Below, one piece after another: positions 28,732 to 36,637 of a stretch of 64,000 bases of DNA; position 1 is the stretch's first letter, and each line of letters opens with the position of its first letter. Made by a program: the position numbers and the translations under genes. Source of the DNA: Flavobacterium denitrificans DSM 15936. Its GTDB lineage: Bacteria; Bacteroidota; Bacteroidia; Flavobacteriales; Flavobacteriaceae. Location of the stretch: assembly GCF_000425445.1 (NCBI RefSeq), contig NZ_KE384378.1, positions 421,191-485,190 on the forward strand, in the 5' to 3' direction. Under the pieces are notes generated by a model that saw only the letters and a list, made by a program, of their open reading frames with translations, had not been told where the DNA came from and ran no database searches.

Positions 28732-29061
28732 ATGTCAAACGAAAATGTACAATCGAAAATAGATCTGCTCGAAGAGCAAATCGAAAATATTGAAAGATCT
28801 GGATTTTTTACCGAAGCGGAAATTGATAGAGCTGTAGTTTCACTGAAATCGGAATTAGTTTTTTTCCAAAATATGCTTTCAAATCACGCAGATTCAAGCC
28901 TATGCTATGAAGAACAACAAAAGCCATTATACGGGATGTCTCCAGAGGAATATACAGAAGGAATGAAATATCACAATGAATGCTTTGACCGTGTAAACAA
29001 ATCTAAACTTCTTGAAATTGACGTGGTAGATGCCGAAATATTAAGCCAAAAAGAAGTTTAA
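28732..29061 (+). CDS. hypothetical early protein
   Basis: 109 residues, acidic and mostly helical (QSKIDLLEEQIENIERSG at the start suggests a short coiled coil). There is no recognised domain. It ends 4 bp before the primase-helicase gene, so translational coupling is likely and a role in replication is possible. Confidence 0.65.
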   Translation: MSNENVQSKIDLLEEQIENIERSGFFTEAEIDRAVVSLKSELVFFQNMLSNHADSSLCYEEQQKPLYGMSPEEYTEGMKYHNECFDRVNKSKLLEIDVVDAEILSQKEV

Positions 29062-29065
29062 CATC

Positions 29066-31927
29066 ATGAGTTACGTAAAAGACACCGATATTTTTGAAAA
29101 AACTAACGGAGGGCTCGATATCATATTGGCTTACTATCCAAATGCGCATAAAGTTATTACCAAAACTTCACGACAGTTCAAACTTCGAGAATCAGAGAAA
29201 ACAGCATCAGCTTCATTAAAACAATTGGAAAATGGTGTTTGGGTTGTGACCGATTTTGGAGGTGATCAAGTTCCTCGAAACGGTATTATGGTTTGCATGA
29301 TAGAAGAAAATAAAAGTTATGGTGAAGCTTGCGCAATATTAGGAGCGCGATATCATATACAAGGCGCTGACTTGGAAGTTGTAAAACCAATTATAGAAAA
29401 ACGTTCTTTAAAAACAGATGAAACTCCAAACACTTTCAATTTTGTATACAAAGATTTCACAGATAAAGAATTGGCTATGCTTGGTCCACGAGTTAATGAA
29501 AAAATCTGTAAAGAATTTAATTTAAAATCGTGTGCGTCTTATACGCATTGTAAGGAAAACGAAGCTATTGTGATCACTTCTACTGAAGAGTTTCCAATTT
29601 TTGTTTTTGATTTTGATTCCTGGCAAAAAATTTACCAACCTAATTCATTTGAAAAAGCACACCGTTTCCGTTACACTGGCGCCAAACCGAAGCGTCATGT
29701 TTTTGGGATGAATTTAATTGAAGAAGAATATAAAAAACTGAAAGCACAATACGAAGCAGATTACTATGAAGACGACGGTGATGAAGAATCTTCCAAAAAA
29801 GCTAAAGATTATAAAGTGGATGCTGTATTTGTTGTTAGTGGTGGGTCTGATGGTATTAACCTACGGTCATTCGGTAGATTTCCAATTTGGTTCAACTCTG
29901 AGAGTGAGCATTTGGATTGGGAAGAGATGAAACAATTAAAAGTATGGGCAAAAGATGTGTACTACGTAGCCGATTTAGACAATACCGGCATCAAGCAAGC
30001 CATTGCAATGGGCTTAAAGTTTCTGGACATCAAATTACTTTGGTTGCCAGAAAAATTAAAAGAATGCCGAGATAAACGCGCAAATCCTTGCAAGGATTTT
30101 AAGGATTATGTAGATAAATTTTACAAACCTGATGATGCCAACGCTTTTACTAACTCGTTTGATAAATTAGTTTCTAATGCATTGCCTTTTCAATTTTGGA
30201 CGGAATATTTCCATAACAAAAAAATGAATTACAACCTATCAAATACGCGTCTGTACCACTTTTTAGCGCATATGGGGTTTGGACGTTATGAAGATAAAAA
30301 TCTAAAGGAAGGTTTTATCTACATCAAAAAAGAAGGTTCGATTGTAAAGGTTTTACATCCCTACGAAATTGAAAATTACATTCATACTTTTTTAGAACAA
30401 AGACAGCAATCACCTGATTTAAGAGATTACATATACAAGAGTAACCAATTGGGAGAAAGGTCTTTATCAAAATTACCTAAAGTAACTATTGACTTTACAA
30501 ATGCAGATCGTGAAACTCAATATTTATTCTTCTCCAAAAAAGTTTGGAAGATTACTGGTAAAGAAATTATCGAATACAGACAAGGTGAAATTGACAAGTT
30601 CGTTTGGGAAGATAAAGTGATCGATTTTAATGTAAAAGTTCAAGAACCACAGTTTAAAATAACAACTGATCCTGAAGGTGATTTTGAAATAGAAGTTTTG
30701 AAAAAGGATAATATGTATTTCAACTTCTTAATCAATGCTTCTCGTGTACATTGGAAAAGTGAATTAGAAGATTCTTTTGAAGGGAAACCGGAACCAGATG
30801 CAGAAAAGTATTTCAAAGAAAACAAGTTCAATATTGCTGGTGAAAGACTTTCAGATGATGAACGCTATGAACAGAAAGTGCATTTGATAAATAAAATTTA
30901 TTCCATTGGTTATTTGCTTCACACATACAAAGATGATTCAAAGCCCTGGTGTTTGTTCGTCATGGATAATAAAATATCAGAAACAGGGGAAAGCCATGGT
31001 GGTTCAGGAAAATCGGTAGCATTTGGAAACTTGAATCACATTTTGAAACGAAGATTTTACATCAAAGGACGTGACCCAAAAGTAACGCAAAATGATTTTA
31101 TCTATCATGGTGTAACTGAAGATACGGATTACATATTTATTGACGATGCCAATCAGTATTTGGATTTTGGATTTTTCTACTCCGAAATTACAGGTTCCTT
31201 AAAAGTAAATCCAAAAAATGGCCAGCCGTATGAGATTCCGTTTTCGAAATCACCAAAGTTTGTAATCACTTCAAACTTTACAATTAAGGATGATGGACCA
31301 TCGACAGCAAGGCGTTTACTTTTTAGTTCGTTTTCAGATTACTATCATGAAAATAAGGATGGAGAATACAAACAAGCTCGGAATATTTCAGATGATTTTG
31401 GAGGTCGAAATTTGTTCCGAGATTTTACTGAAGCGGATTGGAATGATTTCTTGAATTTTTGCGCACAATGCATCCAATTTTATTTGTCGCATCCTGCAAA
31501 AATTAATCCGCCAATGGATAACGTGACAAAAAGAAGTTTACGTGCCGAAATGGGCGATGCTTTTGAAGGCTGGGCGGAAGCTTTCTTTGCCGTTCGAGAA
31601 ACTAATCCAGGAACTTTGGAAGAAGGACCTTTGAAACACTTAGATAATTATTTTTCAAAAGAGCATGCGTTTGATGAATTTTTAAAAGCAACCAAGCTTC
31701 ATAAATGGACCAGTAATAAATTCAAAAAAGCAATGAAAGCTTATTGTCAATTGAACAAATACATTTTTAACCCGAAAGATTTACATAACTCAGGTGGTCG
31801 AATTGTTCAAAAAATTCAAGGAAAAACCGAAGAGGTATTCTTTATAAAAACAATTGAGGTTTCTGAACCAATAGAACATAAGGAAGTTACAGAATATAAA
31901 AATGAAGATGAAATTTTTAACACTTAA
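29066..31927 (+). CDS. phage primase-helicase (TOPRIM plus SF3/DUF5906-type helicase)
   Basis: A 953-residue replication protein. Residues 1-100 resemble a primase N-terminal domain without zinc cysteines (RQFKLRESEKTASASLKQ, VWVVTDFG). A TOPRIM-like domain follows at about 250-320 (VFVVSGGSDGINLRSFG, YYVADLDNTG); its usual first catalytic Glu is replaced by Ser, although the DxDxxG-type motif remains. The C-terminal ATPase has Walker A GGSGKSVAFG (about 650), Walker B DYIFIDDA, sensor KFVITSNF and an Arg finger in ARRLLFSSF. Together these prime and unwind phage DNA. It is the largest early gene and shows that replication does not depend on a transposase. Confidence 0.87.
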   Translation: MSYVKDTDIFEKTNGGLDIILAYYPNAHKVITKTSRQFKLRESEKTASASLKQLENGVWVVTDFGGDQVPRNGIMVCMIEENKSYGEACAILGARYHIQGADLEVVKPIIEKRSLKTDETPNTFNFVYKDFTDKELAMLGPRVNEKICKEFNLKSCASYTHCKENEAIVITSTEEFPIFVFDFDSWQKIYQPNSFEKAHRFRYTGAKPKRHVFGMNLIEEEYKKLKAQYEADYYEDDGDEESSKKAKDYKVDAVFVVSGGSDGINLRSFGRFPIWFNSESEHLDWEEMKQLKVWAKDVYYVADLDNTGIKQAIAMGLKFLDIKLLWLPEKLKECRDKRANPCKDFKDYVDKFYKPDDANAFTNSFDKLVSNALPFQFWTEYFHNKKMNYNLSNTRLYHFLAHMGFGRYEDKNLKEGFIYIKKEGSIVKVLHPYEIENYIHTFLEQRQQSPDLRDYIYKSNQLGERSLSKLPKVTIDFTNADRETQYLFFSKKVWKITGKEIIEYRQGEIDKFVWEDKVIDFNVKVQEPQFKITTDPEGDFEIEVLKKDNMYFNFLINASRVHWKSELEDSFEGKPEPDAEKYFKENKFNIAGERLSDDERYEQKVHLINKIYSIGYLLHTYKDDSKPWCLFVMDNKISETGESHGGSGKSVAFGNLNHILKRRFYIKGRDPKVTQNDFIYHGVTEDTDYIFIDDANQYLDFGFFYSEITGSLKVNPKNGQPYEIPFSKSPKFVITSNFTIKDDGPSTARRLLFSSFSDYYHENKDGEYKQARNISDDFGGRNLFRDFTEADWNDFLNFCAQCIQFYLSHPAKINPPMDNVTKRSLRAEMGDAFEGWAEAFFAVRETNPGTLEEGPLKHLDNYFSKEHAFDEFLKATKLHKWTSNKFKKAMKAYCQLNKYIFNPKDLHNSGGRIVQKIQGKTEEVFFIKTIEVSEPIEHKEVTEYKNEDEIFNT

Positions 31928-31937
31928 TAATAAAGCC

Positions 31938-32147
31938 ATGACAACAAAAAAAGTATCAGAATTAAAAAAAGGGGATCACTTTAAATGGGATTTAAATCAA
32001 AAAAAATACCGACAGGTGTTTGACATTATACCAGTTCCAGAGAGCGAAACACTACCAGAGCATTACAAAGGAGGTTTAATTATCGTTTTGGACAATTGCA
32101 AAACGATTACGCTTCAGCCCTCTGCTGAAGTTGTAATTGAAGATTAG
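31938..32147 (+). CDS. small hypothetical early protein
   Basis: 69 residues beginning MTTKKVSELKKGDHFKWD. The pattern LKKGDHFKW...VFDIIPVPE resembles short beta-barrel proteins frequent in Bacteroidetes mobile elements, with no known function. ATG at 31938 is chosen; the frame is open upstream into the primase gene. Confidence 0.6.
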   Translation: MTTKKVSELKKGDHFKWDLNQKKYRQVFDIIPVPESETLPEHYKGGLIIVLDNCKTITLQPSAEVVIED

Positions 32148-32152
32148 GACAA

Positions 32153-32329
32153 ATGTACACTTACGAAGACATTGAAACGATCTTTCGGAACTGTAAAAAT
32201 ATAGACGATATATACCGTGCATTGTTAACCTTTCTATGGGTTAAGGCGGATGGAGATTTAAATTTTAATAAGCAAGTTTTTATTGGACAAAGGTCAAGAC
32301 AAAGATTACACGAACTTAAAACAGTTTAG
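32153..32329 (+). CDS. small hypothetical early protein (58 aa)
   Basis: An ATG at 32153 opens a 58-residue frame starting MYTYEDIETIFRNCKN and ending at TAG 32327-32329. It fits snugly between its neighbours (5 bp after the previous stop, 1 bp before the next ATG), which supports its reality. No domain is recognised. Confidence 0.6.
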   Translation: MYTYEDIETIFRNCKNIDDIYRALLTFLWVKADGDLNFNKQVFIGQRSRQRLHELKTV

Positions 32330-32330
32330 T

Positions 32331-32822
32331 ATGATTTTATTAGAAGCCCGCACAGCATTACGCAGAGCCACAAAATACGATTTATTTACAGGTGATCTAG
32401 AAAACATGAACGCAGTTCAAAAAGTCAAAGATTGTACACATGTTTTCATTTTAGACCAGTACACAAAAGAATTTATGTGTAGTCGATATTTTTATGAAGA
32501 ATCTGACTTTGTAGATATTTATCATCAAATGGCGTTTGGTTTAATTGGTATAATAACGCCTTTTCCGAATGTGATTACTAATGAATATATTTTTGACTTA
32601 GTGCTGCGCGAAGCTTCTCTTGACGATTTACGATACACTCCACGACATTTGCGATACAATCAGATTTTTTACACTTACGCATCGCAAAAACTAATTGGTC
32701 CATTTTATATAGACCGAAGTACAACAACAGAATACCTTGAAAATTTGGTCGAAAAAAAGCAAATTTTCATACCTCACGAGAGGCAACATTTTAAAGACAA
32801 ATCACTTAAAAAAACAGGTTAA
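32331..32822 (+). CDS. hypothetical early protein
   Basis: 163 residues, starting at ATG 32331 immediately after the previous stop. It is rich in aromatic and charged residues (YEESDFVDIYHQMAFG, RHLRYNQIFYTYAS) and probably helical. I do not recognise the family. It lies 10 bp before the ASCH-like gene. Confidence 0.6.
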   Translation: MILLEARTALRRATKYDLFTGDLENMNAVQKVKDCTHVFILDQYTKEFMCSRYFYEESDFVDIYHQMAFGLIGIITPFPNVITNEYIFDLVLREASLDDLRYTPRHLRYNQIFYTYASQKLIGPFYIDRSTTTEYLENLVEKKQIFIPHERQHFKDKSLKKTG

Positions 32823-32832
32823 ATTTTGAATT

Positions 32833-33513
32833 ATGAAAAATATTTTTAAACCAATGCTTTTTTCAACGCCGATGGTTCAGGCGATTTTAGACGGCACGAA
32901 AACTCAGACCAGACGAACAAAAGGTATAGTGATAAATGACGAACCGGACAATTGGATTCAGAATCCAGACTTTTCGGATGATGGAATGTTCATTTTTAGA
33001 AATTCAGAGGTTACGCAAGGTTACTATCCAATTCCTCCATATGAAAAAGGAGATATTATTTGGGTTCGTGAAACTTTTTACAAGAATACAGCCGATGCCT
33101 TAAAAGGTACATTCTATTATAAAGCAAGTGTAGATAAAGGTTGGAACTTAAAATTCAAACCTTCAATTCATATGCCAAAAGAAGCCTGTAGAATTTTTCT
33201 AAAAGTGAAGTCTATTAGGATTGAACGATTAAATGAAATATCAGATAATGACGCAATTGCCGAAGGAATAGAAAAAGAAAAATATTGTTTAGATGAAAAT
33301 ATAATGATTTATCAAAATTACTTGCCGGGTAAAAACTTTTACAGCTTTTCGGCCTACGGATGGAATTATGGTAAAGAAACACATTCAGCACCAGTCGCTT
33401 CATTTTGTTCTTTGTGGGAAGATATTAACGGGGATGGCTCTTGGAATAAAAATCCGTGGGTTTGGGTAATTGAGTTTGAACGTATTGATAAACCTGAAGA
33501 TTTTTTATTATGA
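32833..33513 (+). CDS. ASCH-like/phage morphogenetic-type protein
   Basis: 226 residues. The opening FKPMLFSTPMVQAILDGTKTQTRRTKG is the hallmark of a phage family with an ASCH/PUA-like fold, in which the TQTRR motif lies in the nucleic-acid-binding cleft. GDIIWVRETFY and CRIFLKVKSIRIERLNEIS complete the barrel, and a C-terminal SLWEDINGDGSWNKNPWVWVIEFERI is typical. Such proteins may bind RNA or modified bases; the role is unproven. Its last 38 bases occur again at 33860-33897, a recombination scar. Confidence 0.82.
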   Translation: MKNIFKPMLFSTPMVQAILDGTKTQTRRTKGIVINDEPDNWIQNPDFSDDGMFIFRNSEVTQGYYPIPPYEKGDIIWVRETFYKNTADALKGTFYYKASVDKGWNLKFKPSIHMPKEACRIFLKVKSIRIERLNEISDNDAIAEGIEKEKYCLDENIMIYQNYLPGKNFYSFSAYGWNYGKETHSAPVASFCSLWEDINGDGSWNKNPWVWVIEFERIDKPEDFLL

Positions 33514-33767
33514 GAGATTTAAGTTTAGACAAAATCAGTCAAGCCATAAATAAAGTTTTTACGGAAAGTAAATTACAAGTTCCGTTAACATTTGAAATCA
33601 ATGTCAGAATTCAAAATAATGACATTTTAAAAGACAGTTTTTCTTTTTTGATATATCAAAGAGAGCGTGACCTATCAGGAAACTTGATTAGTCATATCAT
33701 TTTCAGCGATGATATTGGAAAATTTCAGCAAGAACTTAAACGATCGATCACTTCTAAAAATTCTTAA
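33510..33767 (+). CDS. small hypothetical early protein
   Basis: 85 residues, overlapping the preceding stop by 4 bases (ATGA), which points to coupled translation. It starts MRDLSLDKISQAINK. No domain recognised. Confidence 0.6.
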   Translation: MRDLSLDKISQAINKVFTESKLQVPLTFEINVRIQNNDILKDSFSFLIYQRERDLSGNLISHIIFSDDIGKFQQELKRSITSKNS

Positions 33768-33911
33768 ATGTCCGGGAACAAAAACAAACTGATAGAATTC
33801 AATTATTTCGGTGGGAAATTCACTTGGTTGGAATATTTGTATGCTTATTTTCCTAATAATTTGAACGTATTGATAACCCTGAAGATTTTTAATTATGGCA
33901 ACAATAGGTAA
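33768..33911 (+). pseudogene. 5' fragment of a D12-class DNA adenine methylase fused to an ASCH-like gene tail
   Basis: An ATG at 33768 starts a 47-residue frame whose first 30 residues (NKLIEFNYFGGKFTWLEYL then YAYFP) match the N-terminus of D12-class (Dam-like) adenine methyltransferases, including the GGK SAM-site motif. The match stops abruptly at 33860. There the DNA becomes a 38-bp near-copy (36/38) of the 3' end of the ASCH-like gene, in another reading frame (FERIDNPEDF, stop). The methylase catalytic motif is absent. This is a deletion or module-exchange scar. Confidence 0.75.
33860..33897 (+). repeat. 38-bp direct repeat, second copy
   Basis: 36 of 38 bases equal 33475-33512, the end of the intact ASCH-like gene including the ATG of the next gene. 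The copy encodes FERIDNPEDF and stop, in the frame of an ASCH-like gene whose upstream part is missing. Confidence 0.85.
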
Positions 33912-34635
33912 ATATGGCAAAATCATTTTTGATATAAAAGACCTTCAATATATCCAGGATAATTTTCAAAAAATGACAAACGATCAGATAGCATCTGCTT
34001 TAGGCCTAAAGAAAACAGTTGTAAGAATGATGGCATATAGTTTAGGGTTGAAACGAATGGAATTAGAATACTGGACGCCTGAACAGGTTGATTTTTTAAA
34101 ACAAAATTATAAAGCCATAGGAGATGTGGAATTAGCGGAAATATTCGAAAATGAGTGGCCGAAAAACAAAGGATGGACTAAAAAACATATCGAAAAAAAA
34201 CGCCGATATCTTTTTTTGAAACGAACCTCCGAAGAACTAAAGGAAATTCATAATCGAAATAAAAAATCTGGAAGGTTAGCAGTTGCAAACAGAAAAAGAT
34301 GGGAAGCAACTGGATCTAATGAAATTGGAACGATCGTAATATGGCAAATGAATAATTTTCCGATTGTACATATTAAAACTGAATCAGGTTATGTTCATTA
34401 CAATCGTTGGTTGTGGAAAAAAACAAACGGTACTATTCCTGAAGGGTATAATGTAGTAAGGAAAATTGGTTGCCCGGAAATTCCAACTTTAGAATTTCTT
34501 GAATTAATCACCAAGGAAGAACATGCTCGAAGAAACAAACGTAATTACATGAATTTACCGTCAGATTTAAAAGAAATTATCACTTTAAGAAACAAACTAA
34601 CTAAATCAATTAAGAAAAATGAAAACGCCACATGA
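33895..34635 (+). CDS. HTH plus HNH-like DNA-binding protein, probably nuclease-defective
   Basis: 246 residues. The N-terminal third has a resolvase-like helix-turn-helix (MTNDQIASALGLKKTVVRMMAYSLGL) and a second one (YWTPEQVDFLKQNY). The C-terminal region resembles an HNH_3 homing-endonuclease module: VHYNRWLWKKTNGTIPEGYNV and later LELITKEEHARRN. At the place where active members have a VxHIDG-like motif, this protein has VVRKIG, so the central metal-binding His/Asp are missing. It may serve as a DNA-binding protein, or be a decayed homing endonuclease. Its start overlaps the methylase remnant. Confidence 0.7.
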   Translation: MATIGKYGKIIFDIKDLQYIQDNFQKMTNDQIASALGLKKTVVRMMAYSLGLKRMELEYWTPEQVDFLKQNYKAIGDVELAEIFENEWPKNKGWTKKHIEKKRRYLFLKRTSEELKEIHNRNKKSGRLAVANRKRWEATGSNEIGTIVIWQMNNFPIVHIKTESGYVHYNRWLWKKTNGTIPEGYNVVRKIGCPEIPTLEFLELITKEEHARRNKRNYMNLPSDLKEIITLRNKLTKSIKKNENAT

Positions 34636-35227
34636 AAAAAGAATTGAAGAAATTGAATCTAAGTTAAAGGTCTTTACTGGAAAAGCTGTTTTTTATAAGG
34701 ATCGTATTGTCACAATCAAAAGTTTTAAAACTTTTACCAGGGCCGTGACTATTATAACCGATACAGAACCAATTTCACTAGAACTTCATTTAGTTGAAAA
34801 ATTTCTTGAAGAATTATCTGGAGAAATTCCGGCAAATTTTTCTCCTATTGACACATCATCATTTATCGATGATGAACCAAAACAAGTAAGACACCAATTT
34901 AGAGAACTATCACCAGAACAATTAAAAATTAATGATCAAATGGAAAATCAAAAAAAGAGCGAGCAAAATCCGGAAAAAGAAAATCAACTAACTGTTGGTG
35001 ATTCTTCGGACGCAAACAGTATTGAGGTTTCTAATTACAAACCAACCAAAGAAAATATAATTGTAAAGGAGACCCTTATGGATATGCTAAAGAAAGTTGC
35101 AGCAAATCCAAGCGCAATACCTCAGGCAAAAGCTGTTTGCGATATTGCTAATACAATGGTGAACATTCAAAAGAATGAAATACAATTAATTCAAATGGTA
35201 AATAAAAGTAAATCGTCAAGCATTTAA
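34619..35227 (+). CDS. hypothetical early protein with disordered middle
   Basis: 202 residues, overlapping the previous gene by 17 bases. The N-terminus (about 1-70) looks like a small folded domain (FTGKAVFYKDRIVTIKSF). A Q/E/K/N-rich linker covers about 95-140. The C-terminus (ETLMDMLKKVAANPSAIPQAK) is helical. The last part resembles phage proteins that monitor nucleic-acid binding, but no family is certain. Confidence 0.62.
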   Translation: MKTPHEKRIEEIESKLKVFTGKAVFYKDRIVTIKSFKTFTRAVTIITDTEPISLELHLVEKFLEELSGEIPANFSPIDTSSFIDDEPKQVRHQFRELSPEQLKINDQMENQKKSEQNPEKENQLTVGDSSDANSIEVSNYKPTKENIIVKETLMDMLKKVAANPSAIPQAKAVCDIANTMVNIQKNEIQLIQMVNKSKSSSI

Positions 35228-35242
35228 TTATGGTTAGACATC

Positions 35243-35419
35243 ATGAAACTCAAAAAATCAAATATTAAGCTAACAGAAGAAACTAAAGTGCAAATTATCG
35301 AGCAATGGCGCACTAGTGAATTAAATTCAATTCCGAAAATAGCTAAAGAATTTGGGGTTTCAGAATACAAAGTTCATACAGTTATCAATAACTATTTATC
35401 ATCAAAAGCAATTAAATAA
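35243..35419 (+). CDS. small HTH protein (58 aa)
   Basis: ATG at 35243, stop at 35417-35419. The product (KLTEETKVQIIEQWRTSE, then IPKIAKEFGVSEYKVHTVIN) is almost entirely a helix-turn-helix of the transposase/Trp-repressor-like type. It lies three genes before the DGR reverse transcriptase cluster and may regulate it; that is speculation. Confidence 0.65.
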   Translation: MKLKKSNIKLTEETKVQIIEQWRTSELNSIPKIAKEFGVSEYKVHTVINNYLSSKAIK

Positions 35420-35424
35420 AAACA

Positions 35425-35667
35425 ATGGAAAAATACACTATTGAACACCAGTACCAACTTTACTTAAAAAGAGTTGGTTTATCAGAAGAAACAATGCATG
35501 AAGATCAAAGAATACAATTACGTCAAACCTTTTTCGGTGCATTTGGCCAATTTATACTTTTTCTTGAAACAGACATTGCAAATATGGAAGAAAACAACGC
35601 CGTCGAAGTTTTGGAAAGCTTCAAAACAGAAGTAGCAAACTATTATTTATCAATAACTCAAAATTAA
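35425..35667 (+). CDS. small helical protein upstream of the DGR targets
   Basis: 80 residues, acidic, predicted mainly helical (YTIEHQYQLYLKRVGLSEE, QLRQTFFGAFGQFILFLETD). The pattern YxxYLKRVGLSEE...QRIQxRQxFFGAxGQ is, as I recall, common in Bacteroidetes mobile elements. It sits 4 bp before the first DGR target gene. It is shorter than the DGR accessory protein Avd (about 120 residues, four-helix bundle), and I have no basis for calling it Avd. Confidence 0.65.
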   Translation: MEKYTIEHQYQLYLKRVGLSEETMHEDQRIQLRQTFFGAFGQFILFLETDIANMEENNAVEVLESFKTEVANYYLSITQN

Positions 35668-35671
35668 GATT

Positions 35672-36145
35672 ATGGAAACATTAACCGCCGACAAAGGCGC
35701 TGTATTAAAAGCTTACAACAAAGCAAAATCTGGAAAGAAATTATTACTAGAAAACATTTTTGGAGCAAAAACTTTTCAGCCGAATATCATGGAAAGAATT
35801 AAATGCTTTGAAGATGTATGCAAAGAAATGGGTGTCAGTCCTAAAAAATATATCTGTGACAGTGATGATCCTGATGATATCGCCGCTAATGCACTTCGTC
35901 AATCGTTATTAATCAGCCGTTGTTTTAATGCTGACACAAAAGAAGAAATTGACTGGAGCAATAGTAATCAGTACAAATATTTTCATGTGTACGTTTATTC
36001 TCCCTCTTCCGGGTGGTCGTTGTTCGGTGTCGATTACTGGCATTCGTTTACGTTCTCCGGCTCCCGCCAAGCGTTTTTAAAACGAGAACACGCAGAATAT
36101 GCCTGGGAAACTTTCAAAGAAATTTATATCAACTTAATTAAATAA
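35672..36145 (+). CDS. DGR target protein 1 (variable C-terminal region)
   Basis: 157 residues with no signal peptide or membrane segment. The N-terminal region (about 15-100) is helical (IMERIKCFEDVCKEMGVSPKK, ANALRQSLLISRCFN). The C-terminal part starts at YKYFHVYVYSPSSGWSL and contains the variable repeat; residues 118-133 read FGVDYWHSFTFSGSRQ, where 12 of 16 codons contain template adenines. The repeat ends 24 residues before the C-terminus (AFLKREHAEYAWETF...). It is much shorter than usual DGR tail-fibre or C-type-lectin targets. I recall similar short proteins with a GSRxxF...ELAEYAGKQF-like ending in Bacteroidetes phages, without a known role. The paralogue follows after 5 bp. Confidence 0.9.
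   Translation: METLTADKGAVLKAYNKAKSGKKLLLENIFGAKTFQPNIMERIKCFEDVCKEMGVSPKKYICDSDDPDDIAANALRQSLLISRCFNADTKEEIDWSNSNQYKYFHVYVYSPSSGWSLFGVDYWHSFTFSGSRQAFLKREHAEYAWETFKEIYINLIK
35998..36069 (+). repeat. DGR variable repeat VR1
   Basis: 72 nt aligned to TR 36566-36637. The first 25 nt are identical; of 47 further positions, 13 differ, all at TR adenines (eight to T, four to G, one to C). The repeat ends in the C-rich CTCCCGCC, which fits an initiation-of-mutagenic-homing site differing from the TR version CTCCCACC. A short palindrome CGTTTTTAAAACG follows at 36072-36084. Confidence 0.95.
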
Positions 36146-36150
36146 AACTA

Positions 36151-36525
36151 ATGGATTCAACAATTAACACTATTGAGAAAGCTTTTATTGCGGACGGAAC
36201 AGACATTAAATTAATGCCAGATGTTTCACATCTTAAAAGAGAAAAAGACCAACAGGCAATCATAAACAATTATAAAGCAGATGTTGTAATTAGAGCTTTA
36301 AATAGTGAAGGTCAGGAAAAAGAATGGGAACCGGATTATTCTGATCCATCACAAATCAAATATGAAAACTGGTACGTTTTTTCTCCCTCTTCCGGGTGGT
36401 CGTTGCTCAATGTCGTTATCTGGCATGCGCATACGCGCTCCTGCTCCCGCCGTGCGTTCAGAACGAGAGCGATAGCACGATACTTTGCAGAAACGTTTCC
36501 TGAATTGGTAAACGCAATTTTATAA
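36151..36525 (+). CDS. DGR target protein 2 (variable C-terminal region)
   Basis: 124 residues, paralogue of target 1 with a shortened N-terminus. Shared features are a helical segment (QQAIINNYKADVVIRALN), an acidic-aromatic lead-in (DPSQIKYENWYVFSPSSGWSL) and the variable block, residues 86-101, reading LNVVIWHAHTRSCSRR. The end AFRTRAIARYFAETF aligns with AFLKREHAEYAWETF of target 1. The invariant W and S/T positions are set by codons without adenine. No export signal is visible, so a cytoplasmic or virion-internal role is as likely as surface display. The gene starts 5 bp after target 1 and ends 40 bp before TR. Confidence 0.9.
   Translation: MDSTINTIEKAFIADGTDIKLMPDVSHLKREKDQQAIINNYKADVVIRALNSEGQEKEWEPDYSDPSQIKYENWYVFSPSSGWSLLNVVIWHAHTRSCSRRAFRTRAIARYFAETFPELVNAIL
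36381..36452 (+). repeat. DGR variable repeat VR2
   Basis: 72 nt aligned to TR without gaps. Twelve differences, all at TR adenines (four each to C, T and G). It shares GCGTT and the small palindrome CGTTCAGAACG just downstream (36456-36466) with VR1 in position but not in exact sequence; TR lacks these. Confidence 0.95.
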
Positions 36526-36565
36526 AATAATTAGGTTGTGTACTGAATGCTGTGGTTTTGTGTCG

Positions 36566-36637
36566 TTCTCCCTCTTCCGGGTGGTCGTTGAACAATGTCG
36601 ATAACTGGAATACGAATACGAACTCCAGCTCCCACCA
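36566..36637 (+). repeat. DGR template repeat TR
   Basis: Non-coding template between target 2 and the reverse transcriptase. It has no adenine in its first 25 nt and 18 adenines in the last 47, arranged mostly as AAY codons relative to the VR frame (GWSLNNVDNWNTNTNSSSHH if translated). This AAY bias lets random replacement of A reach many amino acids but no stop codon in the AAY positions. It does not form part of an annotated gene; the surrounding region is not an open frame. Confidence 0.96.

Noticed and set aside
35425..35667. Avd, the DGR accessory protein
   Set aside because: The 80-residue protein is helical but too short and lacks recognisable Avd residues; it belongs to a general mobile-element family as far as I can tell.
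35998..36637. Three similar C-rich blocks that could be taken for a CRISPR or tandem repeat
   Set aside because: Spacing is 383 and 185 bp, two copies are coding, and differences fall only on adenines of the third copy. This is a DGR, not an array.
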